Origin: Oceanicella sp. SM1341
GTDB lineage: Bacteria > Pseudomonadota > Alphaproteobacteria > Rhodobacterales > Rhodobacteraceae
Direction: 5' to 3'
Length of the DNA stretch: 64,000 nucleotides
Assembly: GCF_003448965.1 (NCBI RefSeq)
Contig: NZ_QRGC01000020.1
Location: forward strand, 37,732 to 101,731
Shown here: positions 35,592 to 43,880 of the stretch, piece after piece
Numbering within the stretch: position 1 is the stretch's first letter
Layout: the number at the start of each line of letters is the position of its first letter
Notes under the pieces: generated by a model
The model's input: only the letters and a program-made list of their open reading frames with translations
Database searches by the model: none
What the model was told of the DNA's origin: nothing
Made by a program: the position numbers and the translations under genes

Positions 35592-36995
35592 ATGGCAAAC
35601 TTCGCAGCATTCGCATACCTCGTCGCGGGGGTGCTCTTCATCCTCGCGCTCCGCGGTCTCTCCCATCCCACCACCTCGCGCCAGGGCAACCGCTACGGCA
35701 TGATCGGCATGGCGATCGCCATCCTGACCACGCTGATCGTCTACCCGCCCCAGGGCGGCGGCGCCTGGGCGCTGGTGATCCTCGCCCTCGCCATCGGCGG
35801 CGGCGCGGGCTCCTATCTCGCCCGCAAGATCGAGATGACGAAGATGCCCCAGCTGGTGGCGTTCTTCCATTCGCTCGTCGGCCTCGCGGCGGTGTTCGTG
35901 GCCGCCGGCGCGCTCTACTCGCCCGAGGCCTACGGCATCGGCGTGCCGGGCGCGATCCACACCCAGTCGATCATCGAGATGTCGCTCGGTGTCGCCATCG
36001 GCGCCATCACCTTCACCGGCTCGGTCATCGCCTTCGCCAAGCTCGACGGCCGCATGTCCGGCGCGCCGATCATGATCGGCGGGCGCCACCTCATCAACAT
36101 CGCCCTCGCCGTGGCGCTGCTGGTGCTGGTGATCCTGCTCATCACCACCCAGCTCACCTTCTGGTTCTGGGCGATCATCGTGCTCGCGATGGTGCTGGGC
36201 GTGCTGCTCATCATCCCGATCGGCGGGGCAGACATGCCCGTCGTCGTGTCGATGCTGAACTCCTACTCCGGCTGGGCCGCGGCGGGCATCGGCTTCACGC
36301 TGGGCAACACCGCGCTCATCATCACCGGCGCGCTGGTGGGTGCCTCGGGCGCCATCCTCTCGTACATCATGTGCAAGGGCATGAACCGCTCCTTCATCTC
36401 GGTGATCCTCGGCGGCTTCGGTGCCGAGGCGGATGCCGGTGCCGCCGGCGGGGCTGCCGCCGAGCAGCGCCCGGTGAAGCGCGGCTCCGCCGACGACGCG
36501 GCCTTCATCATGCAGAACGCCGGTTCCGTCATCATCGTGCCGGGCTACGGCATGGCGGTGGCCCAGGCCCAGCACGCCCTGCGCGAGATGGCCGACAAGC
36601 TCAAGGAGCACGGGGTCGAGGTGAAATACGCCATCCACCCCGTGGCGGGCCGCATGCCGGGCCACATGAACGTGCTCCTCGCCGAGGCCAACGTGCCCTA
36701 TGACGAGGTGTTCGAGCTCGAGGACATCAACTCCGAGTTCGCGCGCACCGACGTGGCCTTCGTGATCGGCGCCAACGACGTGACCAACCCCTCGGCCAAG
36801 ACCGACAAGAGCTCGCCGATATACGGCATGCCGGTTCTGGACGTGGAGAAGGCCAAGACGGTGCTCTTCGTGAAGCGCTCGCTCGGCTCGGGCTATGCCG
36901 GCGTCGACAACCCGCTGTTCTTCCAGGACAACACGATGATGCTGCTCGCCGACGCGAAGAAGATCTGCGAGGACATCGTGAAGGCGATGGACTGA
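35592..36995 (+). CDS. pntB: NAD(P) transhydrogenase subunit beta
   Basis: A 467-residue subunit with about nine membrane helices (residues 5-265) forming the rest of the proton channel, then the NADP(H)-binding domain III: VIIVPGYGMAVAQAQHALREM, HPVAGRMPGHMNVLLAEA, FVIGANDVTNPSAK and VKRSLGSGYAGVDNPLF. With PntAA and PntAB it uses the proton gradient to drive NADPH formation from NADH. A clear terminator follows, so the operon ends here. Confidence 0.96.
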   Translation: MANFAAFAYLVAGVLFILALRGLSHPTTSRQGNRYGMIGMAIAILTTLIVYPPQGGGAWALVILALAIGGGAGSYLARKIEMTKMPQLVAFFHSLVGLAAVFVAAGALYSPEAYGIGVPGAIHTQSIIEMSLGVAIGAITFTGSVIAFAKLDGRMSGAPIMIGGRHLINIALAVALLVLVILLITTQLTFWFWAIIVLAMVLGVLLIIPIGGADMPVVVSMLNSYSGWAAAGIGFTLGNTALIITGALVGASGAILSYIMCKGMNRSFISVILGGFGAEADAGAAGGAAAEQRPVKRGSADDAAFIMQNAGSVIIVPGYGMAVAQAQHALREMADKLKEHGVEVKYAIHPVAGRMPGHMNVLLAEANVPYDEVFELEDINSEFARTDVAFVIGANDVTNPSAKTDKSSPIYGMPVLDVEKAKTVLFVKRSLGSGYAGVDNPLFFQDNTMMLLADAKKICEDIVKAMD

Positions 36996-37014
36996 TCCGC
37001 GCCGCGATACGACT

Positions 37015-37611
37015 TCAGGAGGGGGCGCCGGGCGCCCCCTTCTTGCTTTTGTAGCCCGGGTAGATCTCCGCCAGCCCGGGCAGGGTGCCGTCGGGGCGGG
37101 TGCAGGCGCGCAGGCTGTTGTTCACCGTGAGGTCGGCCACGCCATGGGCCAGCGCCCAGAGCATCGCCATCGCCGCCTCCCGGTCTCCGGCGCCCGGCCA
37201 GTCCAGCCCCTCCGCGATCCCGGCCAGCACGGCGAGCGAGCCGTTCGCCGCTTCGCTCAGCTCCGGGTCGTCGTGGAGCTTCTTCGCTCCGAACATCAGC
37301 TTGAACAGCGCCGGGTTCGCCTGTGCGAAGGCCACGTAGCCGCGCAGCGCGCCGAGCTGCGGGGCCTCCGGCGCCGCGGCGATGCCGGCGCGCAGCGCCG
37401 CCTCGTGTCGGCGGAAGCCCTCGGCGGTGATGGCCGCGAGCAGGCCGGTCAGCCCGTCGAAATGGTTGCGCGGGGCGGCATGGCTCACGCCGGCCCGGGC
37501 GGCGCAGGCCCGCAGCGTCAGCGCCTCGAGCCCGCTCTCCTCCAGGATGCCGAGCCCGGCCTCGACCAGCGCCCGGCGCAAATCGCCGTGGTGATAGGGT
37601 TTGTCGCTCAT
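37015..37611 (-). CDS. TetR-family transcriptional regulator
   Basis: A 198-residue repressor. The N-terminal HTH (about 10-55) reads HHGDLRRALVEAGLGILEESG, then RACAARAGVSHAAPRNHFDGLTGLLAAI. The C-terminal ligand domain contains LFKLMFGAKK and ALAHGVADLTVN, typical of TetR_C_13/WHG-type domains. I start at MSDKPYHHGD (37611). It diverges from two membrane genes; two near-identical inverted-repeat sites in the 102-bp gap are likely its operators. The ligand is unknown. Confidence 0.9.
   Translation of the reverse strand: MSDKPYHHGDLRRALVEAGLGILEESGLEALTLRACAARAGVSHAAPRNHFDGLTGLLAAITAEGFRRHEAALRAGIAAAPEAPQLGALRGYVAFAQANPALFKLMFGAKKLHDDPELSEAANGSLAVLAGIAEGLDWPGAGDREAAMAMLWALAHGVADLTVNNSLRACTRPDGTLPGLAEIYPGYKSKKGAPGAPS
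37021..37050 (+). terminator. Rho-independent terminator of the pnt operon
   Basis: GGGGGCGC and GCGCCCCC (37021-37028 and 37032-37039) form an 8-bp stem with a 3-nt loop followed by TTCTTGCTTTT. It begins 25 bp after pntB and lies inside the 3' end of the convergent tetR gene. Confidence 0.8.
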
Positions 37612-37630
37612 GGCCCCATCTGTCCGCGCC

Positions 37631-37647
37631 ATGTTTCCACTGTCAAT
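37631..37647. promoter_or_regulatory. TetR operator-like site 1
   Basis: ATGTTTCCACTGTCAAT, an imperfect match to site 2, lies about 20 bp upstream of the TetR start and probably serves its autoregulation. The TTTCCAC(T/C)GT(A/C)AA core is similar to known TetR-type operators. Confidence 0.55.
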
Positions 37648-37682
37648 TTATTTCGTTGACCGGCCCGCGATTCGCCCGCAGC

Positions 37683-37701
37683 ATGTTTCCACCGTAAACA
37701 T
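37683..37701. promoter_or_regulatory. TetR operator-like site 2
   Basis: ATGTTTCCACCGTAAACAT has perfect 6-bp inverted arms (ATGTTT/AAACAT) and lies 12 bp before the ABA4-like gene start, overlapping its expected promoter or leader. It shares nearly the same core with site 1, with starts 52 bp apart. Confidence 0.65.
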
Positions 37702-37713
37702 ATGGAGGCACGC

Positions 37714-38169
37714 ATGACCTGGGACGCACTCTTCGGCCTGTCCAACAGCCTCGCGCTGGCGGGCTGGGCCATTCTCTTCCTTGCCCCGCGGCGCGACTGG
37801 CTGCTGGCGCTTGCCGGGGTGGGGCTGCCGCTGCTGCTGGCGGCGGCCTACACGCTGCTGGTGCTGGGGCATTTCGCGGCGGCAAGGGGCGATTTCAACT
37901 CCATCGCCGGGGTGCGGGCGCTCTTCGCCTCCGACCCGGTGCTGGTGGCCGGCTGGCAGCATTACCTCGCCTATGACCTCTTCCTTGGCGCCTGGGTGGC
38001 CCGGCGGCTCGACGCGGCGGGCATCGCCCGGGTGCTGCAATGGCCGGTGCTGGCGACATGCTTCATGTTCGGCCCGGCGGGCTTCCTGCTCGGCCTCGCG
38101 CTGGAAGGCGGCTGGCGCGGGGCGCGGGCGCTGCGGGCGCGCGCCCCGCTGGCGGAGGGGCTGGCATGA
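37714..38169 (+). CDS. ABA4-like (DUF4281) membrane protein
   Basis: A 151-residue protein with four hydrophobic helices, starting MTWDALFGLSNSLALAGWAIL and including VAGWQHYLAYDLFLGAWVARR and FMFGPAGFLLGLAL, which match the ABA4-like family. The plant member is needed for neoxanthin synthesis; bacterial members are uncharacterised. ATG 37714 has GGAGG six bases upstream. It is controlled from the TetR divergent region and its stop overlaps the next gene as ATGA. Confidence 0.8.
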   Translation: MTWDALFGLSNSLALAGWAILFLAPRRDWLLALAGVGLPLLLAAAYTLLVLGHFAAARGDFNSIAGVRALFASDPVLVAGWQHYLAYDLFLGAWVARRLDAAGIARVLQWPVLATCFMFGPAGFLLGLALEGGWRGARALRARAPLAEGLA

Positions 38170-38972
38170 GCGCGCTCACCCTCACCCTTGCGCCCGCCGT
38201 GCCCGAGCCGGCAGACCGGCAGTACTACGCCGGGGCGGTGCTGATGCTGGTGCTGGCAGCCCTCGCCCTTGCCGCCATGGCGGCCGACCCGCGGCTGATC
38301 GACGGCGTCTCGGTCTGGTCGAAGCCGCTGAAATTCGCCCTCGCGCTGGCGGTGCATCTCGCCACGCTGGGCTGGGTGGCGGGGCTCTTGCCCGAAGCCA
38401 CCCGCCGGGCCCTCGTCTTCCGCCTCGCCGTGCCGGTGGTTCTGTTCTGTGCCGCGGGCGAGATGGCCTACATCATCCTGCAGGCGGCGCGGCAGGAGCC
38501 TTCGCATTTCTTCGTCTCCGACCCGTTCCACGCCGCGATGTACCAGGCGATGGGGGTGGGGGCGGTCACCATCACCCTCGCCGCGCTGCTGCCGGTGCCG
38601 GCGCTGCTGCGCCCGGGCAAGGTGCTCGGCCCGGGCCTGCGGCGCGGGCTGGTGCTGGGGCTTGCCGGCGGGGCGGTGCTCACGCTGCTTGTGGCGGGCT
38701 GGCTCGGGGCGCAGGGCGGCCATTTCGTCGGCACCCCGGCGCCGGGCAGCGCCACCGTGCCGCTCTTCGGCTGGAGCCTCGGGGCGGGAGACCTGCGCCC
38801 GGCGCATTTCCTCGCCCTCCACGCCATGCAGGGCCTGCCGCTGATCGGCGCCGTGCTCGACCGGCTGGCGCCCCGGCGCGCCCGTGCTGGCGTGACGCTG
38901 GCGGGCGTGGCCTGGGCGGCGCTCACCCTCGCGGTGTTCGCGCGCGCACTGGCGGGGCTGCCGCTGCTGTGA
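38166..38972 (+). CDS. seven-helix membrane protein of unknown function
   Basis: A 268-residue polytopic protein with about seven hydrophobic segments (near residues 20-41, 50-75, 83-107, 121-147, 160-181, 215-235, 242-266). Notable motifs are VSVWSKPLKFALALAVHLATLGW, GEMAYIILQAARQEPSHF and LALHAMQGLPLIG, with buried His and Glu residues that could bind a cofactor. I do not recognise a characterised family. Its ATG overlaps the ABA4-like stop, so the two are coupled and likely work together. Confidence 0.75.
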   Translation: MSALTLTLAPAVPEPADRQYYAGAVLMLVLAALALAAMAADPRLIDGVSVWSKPLKFALALAVHLATLGWVAGLLPEATRRALVFRLAVPVVLFCAAGEMAYIILQAARQEPSHFFVSDPFHAAMYQAMGVGAVTITLAALLPVPALLRPGKVLGPGLRRGLVLGLAGGAVLTLLVAGWLGAQGGHFVGTPAPGSATVPLFGWSLGAGDLRPAHFLALHAMQGLPLIGAVLDRLAPRRARAGVTLAGVAWAALTLAVFARALAGLPLL

Positions 38973-39004
38973 AACTTCCCGGTCCTGGCGGGGGCCGGGC
39001 CCGT

Positions 39005-39739
39005 TCAGGGCGGGGTGAGGGGCTGGCGGCCCCACTCGTCGAGCAGCCAGAGCTCGTCGCCCTCCAGCACCAGGCAGGAGAGCCTGTTGCCGAACACCGC
39101 CCCGGTATCGACCGCGATGCGGTTCTGGTGGACCTCGATGTCATCCACCGGCGTATGGCCGTGCACCACCACGAAGCCGTGGTTGTCGGTGCTGTCGAGG
39201 AAGGGCGCGCGGATCCAGATCAGGTCCTGCTCCTCCTGCTCGGCGAGCGGCACGCCGGGGCGGATGCCGGCATGCACGAAGAGGTAGCTGCCCGCGCGCA
39301 GGGTGAGCGGGCGCGTGGCGAGGAAGTCGCGATGCGCCTGCGGCACGGCGGCGAGGGCGGCGGCGTGCACGTCCATCATCCGGCCCTCGCCCACGCCGTA
39401 GGAGGCCAGCGTCTTCGGCCCGCCCACGTTGGGGGTGAGGTAGTGGTAGGGGCAGTGCATCTCCTCCGGGGCTGCGAGGAAGCGCAGCAGCATGTGGTCG
39501 TGGTTGCCCTTGATGCAGTGCATCTCCACGCCCGGCATCTCGAAGGACATCAGGTCCTCGACGACACCCCGGCTGTCCGGCCCGCGGTCGACGTAATCCC
39601 CGAGATGGACGAGGAGCGCGTCACGCTCGGTGGGGTTCTTCGCGAGATCGTCGCGGATCTGGGCATGCCGCCGGGCCAGGGCCTCGCGGCAGCCGTGGAC
39701 ATCGCCGATTGCATAGATGCGGCGGCCATCGGTATTCAT
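39005..39739 (-). CDS. calcineurin-like metallophosphatase (bis-tetraphosphatase/serine-threonine phosphatase type)
   Basis: A 244-residue PPP-family metallophosphatase. Metal-binding motifs are all present in order: IGDVHGC (about 10-16), LGDYVDRGPDS (about 46-56), KGNHDHML (about 77-84), FVHAGIRPG and VHGHTPVDD. Bacterial relatives act as PrpA/B-like protein phosphatases or diadenosine tetraphosphatases; sequence cannot decide. ATG 39739. Downstream of rpsU on the same strand but separated by the rpsU terminator. Confidence 0.9.
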   Translation of the reverse strand: MNTDGRRIYAIGDVHGCREALARRHAQIRDDLAKNPTERDALLVHLGDYVDRGPDSRGVVEDLMSFEMPGVEMHCIKGNHDHMLLRFLAAPEEMHCPYHYLTPNVGGPKTLASYGVGEGRMMDVHAAALAAVPQAHRDFLATRPLTLRAGSYLFVHAGIRPGVPLAEQEEQDLIWIRAPFLDSTDNHGFVVVHGHTPVDDIEVHQNRIAVDTGAVFGNRLSCLVLEGDELWLLDEWGRQPLTPP

Positions 39740-39757
39740 CGCAGCAGTCTCCGGAAA

Positions 39758-39787
39758 TGCAAAACCCCCGGCCGGTGGCTCGGGGGT
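39758..39787 (-). terminator. Rho-independent terminator of rpsU
   Basis: On the minus strand ACCCCCG and CGGGGGT pair (39781-39787 with 39764-39770) around a 10-nt loop and are followed by TTTTGC. It lies 58 bp after the rpsU stop and upstream of the metallophosphatase ATG. Confidence 0.8.
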
Positions 39788-39844
39788 CGCAACGGGCCGG
39801 GGAGGCCCCGGCCGGTTCGTTTCAGGTCTGTGCGAGGGGTTGCC

Positions 39845-40051
39845 TCACAGAAGACCTTCGCGCTGTGCCTTCTTGCGCGCCAGCTTGCGGGCGCGGCGGA
39901 CGGCTTCGGCTTTCTCACGGGCCTTCTTCACCGACGGCTTTTCGAAATGCTGCCGGAGTTTCATCTCCCGGAACACGCCTTCGCGCTGAAGCTTCTTCTT
40001 CAGGGCACGCAGAGCCTGTTCGACATTGTTGTCGCGAACCATTACCTGCAC
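39845..40051 (-). CDS. rpsU: 30S ribosomal protein S21
   Basis: A 68-residue basic protein starting [21 protein letters not shown] and continuing with the S21 pattern [21 protein letters not shown] and [15 protein letters not shown]. It binds the 30S platform near the 16S 3' end and aids initiation. The start is GTG 40051, preceded by AAAGGTGG; an in-frame ATG at 40042 has no such site. It is monocistronic with its own promoter and terminator and diverges from coq9. Confidence 0.95.
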   Translation of the reverse strand: MQVMVRDNNVEQALRALKKKLQREGVFREMKLRQHFEKPSVKKAREKAEAVRRARKLARKKAQREGLL

Positions 40052-40095
40052 TTGTTTTCACCACCTTTCAGAGTTTGGAATGAGCAGGAGGGCGC

Positions 40096-40124
40096 TATAT
40101 ATCAATGGCACCGCGGAGAGTCCA
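40096..40124 (-). promoter_or_regulatory. predicted rpsU promoter
   Basis: On the minus strand TGGACT (40119-40124) and TATATA (40096-40101) are spaced by 17 bp, a good sigma-70 arrangement about 45 bp upstream of the rpsU GTG. Confidence 0.55.
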
Positions 40125-40157
40125 CCTCTGCGAAGGGTAAAAAACGAGGAGGCTGTC

Positions 40158-40916
40158 ATGGCTGACGACACAGCGGAAACGATGCCCACCCTGACCGAAA
40201 TCCGCAAGGCGCTGCTGGACGCGGCGCTGCCCCACGTGGTGTTCGACGGCTGGAGCGAGGCGACGCTGAAGGCCGCGATTGCCGATTCGGGCATGGACCC
40301 GGAGCTCGCCCGCGCCGCCTTCCCGCGCGGCGCCGCCGACCTCGTGCTCGAGTTCCATTTCGACGGCGACCGGCAGCTGGCCGAGGCCCTGGCGAGCACC
40401 GACCTCGCGGCCATGCGCTATTCCGAGCGGGTGGCCTTCGCCGTGCGCCGCCGCCTCGAGATCGCCGCGCCGGAGAAGGAGGCGGTGCGCCGCGGGGCGA
40501 GCTTCTTCGCCCTGCCGCAGCATGCCTCGGACGGGGCGAAGGCGGTGTGGCACACCGCCGACGTGATCTGGACCGGGCTGGGCGACAGCTCGCGCGACAT
40601 GAACTGGTACACCAAGCGCATGACCCTCTCGGGCATCATCTCGGCCACCACGCTCTACTGGCTGGGCGACGAGAGCGAGGGGTCGGAGCGCACCTGGGAC
40701 TTCCTAGAGCGCCGCATCGCCGACGTGATGCGCTTCGAGAAGGCCAAGGCCGCGCTGAAGGACAACCCGCTGCGCCGGATGATGCGGGCGGGCCCGCTCT
40801 CGGCCTTTGCCCGCATGCGCGAGAAGGGGCCGCGCGCGCCCTGGACCGGCCCCGGCCCGGGCCGCCCCGGCGTGCCGGCCGGCCCGCTGCCCGACAAGGT
40901 CGAGCCCGGCGCCTGA
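40158..40916 (+). CDS. COQ9 family protein
   Basis: A 252-residue TetR-fold-like lipid-binding protein. The N-terminus (TLTEIRKALLDAALPHVVFDGWSEATLKAA) mimics a TetR HTH; the COQ9 domain contains AVWHTADVIWTGLGDSSRDMNWYTKRMTL (key part NWYTKR) and TLYWLGDESEG, then FLERRIADVMRFEKAK. In eukaryotes COQ9 presents ubiquinone intermediates to COQ7; the bacterial role is assumed similar. ATG 40158 has GAGGAGG. A Pro/Gly-rich tail ends the protein. Divergent from rpsU. Confidence 0.92.
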   Translation: MADDTAETMPTLTEIRKALLDAALPHVVFDGWSEATLKAAIADSGMDPELARAAFPRGAADLVLEFHFDGDRQLAEALASTDLAAMRYSERVAFAVRRRLEIAAPEKEAVRRGASFFALPQHASDGAKAVWHTADVIWTGLGDSSRDMNWYTKRMTLSGIISATTLYWLGDESEGSERTWDFLERRIADVMRFEKAKAALKDNPLRRMMRAGPLSAFARMREKGPRAPWTGPGPGRPGVPAGPLPDKVEPGA

Positions 40917-40922
40917 GCCCGA

Positions 40923-41507
40923 TCAGCGCTCCTGCAGGCCCTTGCCCTGCAGGATGCGCGGCGCGGCGCGCTCGATCCGCGCCGCCCTTGTGGCCGATTG
41001 CTTCGCGGCGCCGAAATGCAGCAGCCAGCTGCGCCGCCGCCCCGGGGTGAGCGCCTCGAAGGCCGCGCGCAGGGTGTCGTCCTGCGCCAGCCGGGCGGTG
41101 AGCTCCTCGGGCCAGGTGAGGTCATCCTTCGCGAAAGCCACCCGGGCGCCGTCGCGCTCCAGCACCACCGCCTCGCGGATGCAGGCGGTGAGGGCCGCCT
41201 CCCGGCTGCGGACCTCCTCCGGCCCGGTGAAGCGGATGAGCCGGGCGGAGCGCGTGTTCTCGCCCGGGGGCGAGAGCAGCCCTTCCGGGTCGGCCAGCAG
41301 GGCGCCCTTGAAGAAGGACAGCACGCAGGCGTCGCGCAGGGTGCCGAGGATGGCGATGTTGCCGCCCTCCGCCATGTAGCAGGGTGCGCGCCACTTGAAG
41401 GTCTCGGTCAGGCCGCAACCGCGGAGCAGGGCGCGCAGGGCGGTGAGCTCCTCGCGCCAGGCGGTGAGACCGGCGAACCAGGCCTCCGCCTGCGGGTCGT
41501 CTTCCAT
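40923..41507 (-). CDS. YdeI/OmpD-associated family protein
   Basis: A 194-residue protein with an N-terminal DUF1801-like domain (TETFKWRAPCYMAEGGNIAILGTLRDACVLSFFKGALL, key part FKWRAPCY) and a C-terminal OmdA/YdeI-like helical part (WPEELTARLAQDDTLRAAFEALTPGRRRSWLLHFGAAKQSATRAARIE, key part LTPGRRR). These proteins are widespread and poorly characterised. ATG 41507 has GGAGG upstream, ruling out the longer frame. It is convergent with coq9 with only 6 bp between them. Confidence 0.85.
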   Translation of the reverse strand: MEDDPQAEAWFAGLTAWREELTALRALLRGCGLTETFKWRAPCYMAEGGNIAILGTLRDACVLSFFKGALLADPEGLLSPPGENTRSARLIRFTGPEEVRSREAALTACIREAVVLERDGARVAFAKDDLTWPEELTARLAQDDTLRAAFEALTPGRRRSWLLHFGAAKQSATRAARIERAAPRILQGKGLQER

Positions 41508-41586
41508 TCCACATCCTCCGGACATCCGTCGCTGCATTTCCTGCGGACATCGCCGGGCGGGAGTGTCGCCCGGCGGGTACCGCCGA

Positions 41587-42384
41587 TCAAGCCTTCCGGG
41601 CCGCGGCCCCGGTGCCGGTGGCAGATGCCGGGGCGTCGCCGCGCAGCGCCTCGATGAGCGTGTCGCGCAGGCCGGCCACGTGGCGGTTGGTGCGGGTCAC
41701 GGCCTCGTAGATCTCCGGCGGGTCGTCGCGAACCATGTCGATCGCCTGCATCAGCAGATCGAAGCTGCGCGTGGTGATGGCCGGTGTGCGGTCGAGCCCG
41801 GCGAGCGCGCGGGCGAGCAGGTGGGTGAGGCCCTGGCTCAGCGCCGCCTGCCGGTCATGCTCCTGCGGGGTGGTGACGATCACCTTCAGGCCCAGCCCGC
41901 GCAGCAGGGCCGCCGCCGCGCGCCAGCGCCGGCCGCGCAGCGGGCAGAGCACCACCTTGAGCCCGGCGAGCGCCGCCCGCCCGCCATCCCCCGCGCTCTG
42001 CGGGCCGAACATCGGGTGGGTGGCGAGCAGCTCGACATGCCCGGGCAGCAGCGCCTGCATCAGCCGCGCCGGCTCCTCCTTCACCGAGGCGACATCCACC
42101 ACCAGCGTGCCCGGCCGCAGCAGCGGCGCTAGCGCGCTGAGCGCCGCCGCGAAGGCCGGCACCGGCATGGCGAGCACCACCACCGGGCAGGCGGCGGCCT
42201 CGGCGAGGCTCACGGCGCGCAGCCCCGCTTCAGCCGCGGCGGCAGCGGCGGCGAGCGAGGGGTCATGCACGCGGATGTCGAAGCGCGCCCGCAGGGCCCG
42301 CGCCGCGAGCTGCCCGAAGGCGCCGTAGCCCAGCAGGCCCAGCCGGGGCAGGGGATCGGGAGCGATTTTATGGTGGTCCGGCAT
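41587..42384 (-). CDS. prephenate/arogenate dehydrogenase-like protein
   Basis: A 265-residue NAD(P)-dependent dehydrogenase of the TyrA/PDH class. The Rossmann motif is LGLLGYGAFGQLAARAL (about 15-31), followed by DVASVKEEPARLMQ and THPMFGPQSAG, the latter holding the conserved catalytic His. The helical C-terminal domain is shorter than in canonical TyrA, so it may be a TyrA-like oxidoreductase rather than the main tyrosine-pathway enzyme. It is followed by the YdeI-like gene on the same strand. Confidence 0.8.
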   Translation of the reverse strand: MPDHHKIAPDPLPRLGLLGYGAFGQLAARALRARFDIRVHDPSLAAAAAAAEAGLRAVSLAEAAACPVVVLAMPVPAFAAALSALAPLLRPGTLVVDVASVKEEPARLMQALLPGHVELLATHPMFGPQSAGDGGRAALAGLKVVLCPLRGRRWRAAAALLRGLGLKVIVTTPQEHDRQAALSQGLTHLLARALAGLDRTPAITTRSFDLLMQAIDMVRDDPPEIYEAVTRTNRHVAGLRDTLIEALRGDAPASATGTGAAARKA

Positions 42385-42430
42385 GGCGGGGATCCTGGAA
42401 CGGGCGTGCCAGGGGCGCCGGGACTCGCCG

Positions 42431-42454
42431 CAACCGCTGGCACTGCAGCGGTTG
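42431..42454. terminator. inverted repeat between transglycosylase and TyrA-like genes
   Basis: CAACCGCT and AGCGGTTG form an 8-bp perfect stem with an 8-nt loop, 47 bp upstream of the TyrA-like ATG on the minus strand. No T-tract follows, so it may be an operator rather than a terminator. Confidence 0.4.
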
Positions 42455-42590
42455 GGAATGAGGCACGACTCACGCTCCGCTGCGATCAGGGCAGCGGATA
42501 ATACGCGGTGAAGCTGAGGCGCGAGCGTGTCATGCGCCCCAGATGGCGCAGCCGCGGCGCAAAGTCAATGCGCCGCGGCGGGGGCAAGGC

Positions 42591-43880
42591 TCAGCCGCCG
42601 GCGCTCTTCACACGGGCGAGGAGCTGCTTGGTGGGGAAGCCGTCGGGCGCGAGGCCGGCCTGGCGCTGGAAGGCGCGGATCGCCTCGATGGTGTTCGGGC
42701 CCACCAGCCCGTCGGAGCCCTGGGTGTCGAAGCCGAGCGCGGTGAGCCGCTCCTGCAGCTCGATGGTCTCGTTCACGGTGAGCGCCTGCTCGTCGCGCGG
42801 CCAGGAGGCCACGAACGGGCCGCCGCCCTCGATGCGGTCGCCCAGATGGCCCACGGCGAGGGCATAGGAGGTGGCGTTGTTGTAGCGTTTGATCACCTGG
42901 AAGTTCTTGAACACGGCGAAGACCGGGCCGCGCCCGCCCGCCGGGGCCAGCAGCGCCGCCTCGCCCGCCTCGGGCAGCGCGCCGCCCGAGATGCGGGTGA
43001 CACCCGCCGCCCGCCAGGAGGCCACGGGCCGCCAGTCGTTGCCATCGGCGCGGGCGATGTCGAAGCCTGCCGGCAGCTTCACCTCCACGCCCCAGGGCTG
43101 GCCCTTCTGCCAGCCGAAGCGCGCGAGGTAGTTGGCGGTGGAGGCGAGGGCGTCCGAGGGGTCGGAGGCCCAGATGTCGCGGCGGCCGTCGCCGTTCCAG
43201 TCCTGCGCGTATTCCTCGAAGCTGGTGGGGATGAACTGGGTGTGGCCCATGGCGCCGGCCCAGGAGCCGGTCATGCGCGAGGCGGGCACGTCGCCTTCCT
43301 GCAGGATCTGCAGGGCGGTGAGGAGCTGGGTTTCGGCGAAGTCCTGCCGGCGGCCCTCGTAGGCCAGGGTGGCGAGGCTCTCGATCACGTTCATCGAGCC
43401 CATGGAGGAGCCGTAGGCGCTCTCCAGCCCCCAGATGGCGAGCACGTACTGGCCGTCGACGCCGTAACGGCTCTCGATGCTGCTCACCAGCGAGGCGTAG
43501 CGGGAGGCCATGTCGCGGCCGTTGGCGACCCGGGTGTCGGAGACCGCGCGGTCGAGATAGTCCCAGATCTGGCGGCGGAACTCGGGCTGGTAGCGGTCGA
43601 GCTCGATCACGCGCTCGTTCACGCCCACGCCGGCGAAGGCGGTGTCGAACACGTCGGCGCGGATGCCGCGGGACAGGGCGCGGCTGCGGAAGCCATTGCG
43701 CCAGGCCACGAAATCGGCCGGCCGGGGCGCGGCCACGGCGCCCTCGGCGGGGCGCGGCTCGGGGCGGGCCGCGGCCACCGGGGCGGCCTCCTGCGCCCGC
43801 GAGGCCGTGTCCGCGCAGCCGGCGAGGCCGAGAAGGGCCGTGGCGCCGACGGCGGCGAGGTTGAATATGCCTTTGGTCAT
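42591..43880 (-). CDS. lytic murein transglycosylase, MltB-like lipoprotein
   Basis: A 429-residue lipoprotein: lipobox LLGLAGC (Cys near residue 22), a Pro/Ala linker, then an SLT_2/MltB catalytic domain (about 60-340) with the catalytic Glu in IWGLESAYGSSMG, GAMGHTQFIPTSFEEYAQDWNGDG (key part GHTQFIPTSF) and WASDPSDALASTANYL. A C-terminal peptidoglycan-binding domain follows (ELQERLTALGFDTQGSDGLVGPNT and IRAFQRQAGLAPDGFPTKQL). It cleaves glycan strands to 1,6-anhydro-muropeptides in the periplasm. ATG 43880; monocistronic. Confidence 0.93.
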   Translation of the reverse strand: MTKGIFNLAAVGATALLGLAGCADTASRAQEAAPVAAARPEPRPAEGAVAAPRPADFVAWRNGFRSRALSRGIRADVFDTAFAGVGVNERVIELDRYQPEFRRQIWDYLDRAVSDTRVANGRDMASRYASLVSSIESRYGVDGQYVLAIWGLESAYGSSMGSMNVIESLATLAYEGRRQDFAETQLLTALQILQEGDVPASRMTGSWAGAMGHTQFIPTSFEEYAQDWNGDGRRDIWASDPSDALASTANYLARFGWQKGQPWGVEVKLPAGFDIARADGNDWRPVASWRAAGVTRISGGALPEAGEAALLAPAGGRGPVFAVFKNFQVIKRYNNATSYALAVGHLGDRIEGGGPFVASWPRDEQALTVNETIELQERLTALGFDTQGSDGLVGPNTIEAIRAFQRQAGLAPDGFPTKQLLARVKSAGG

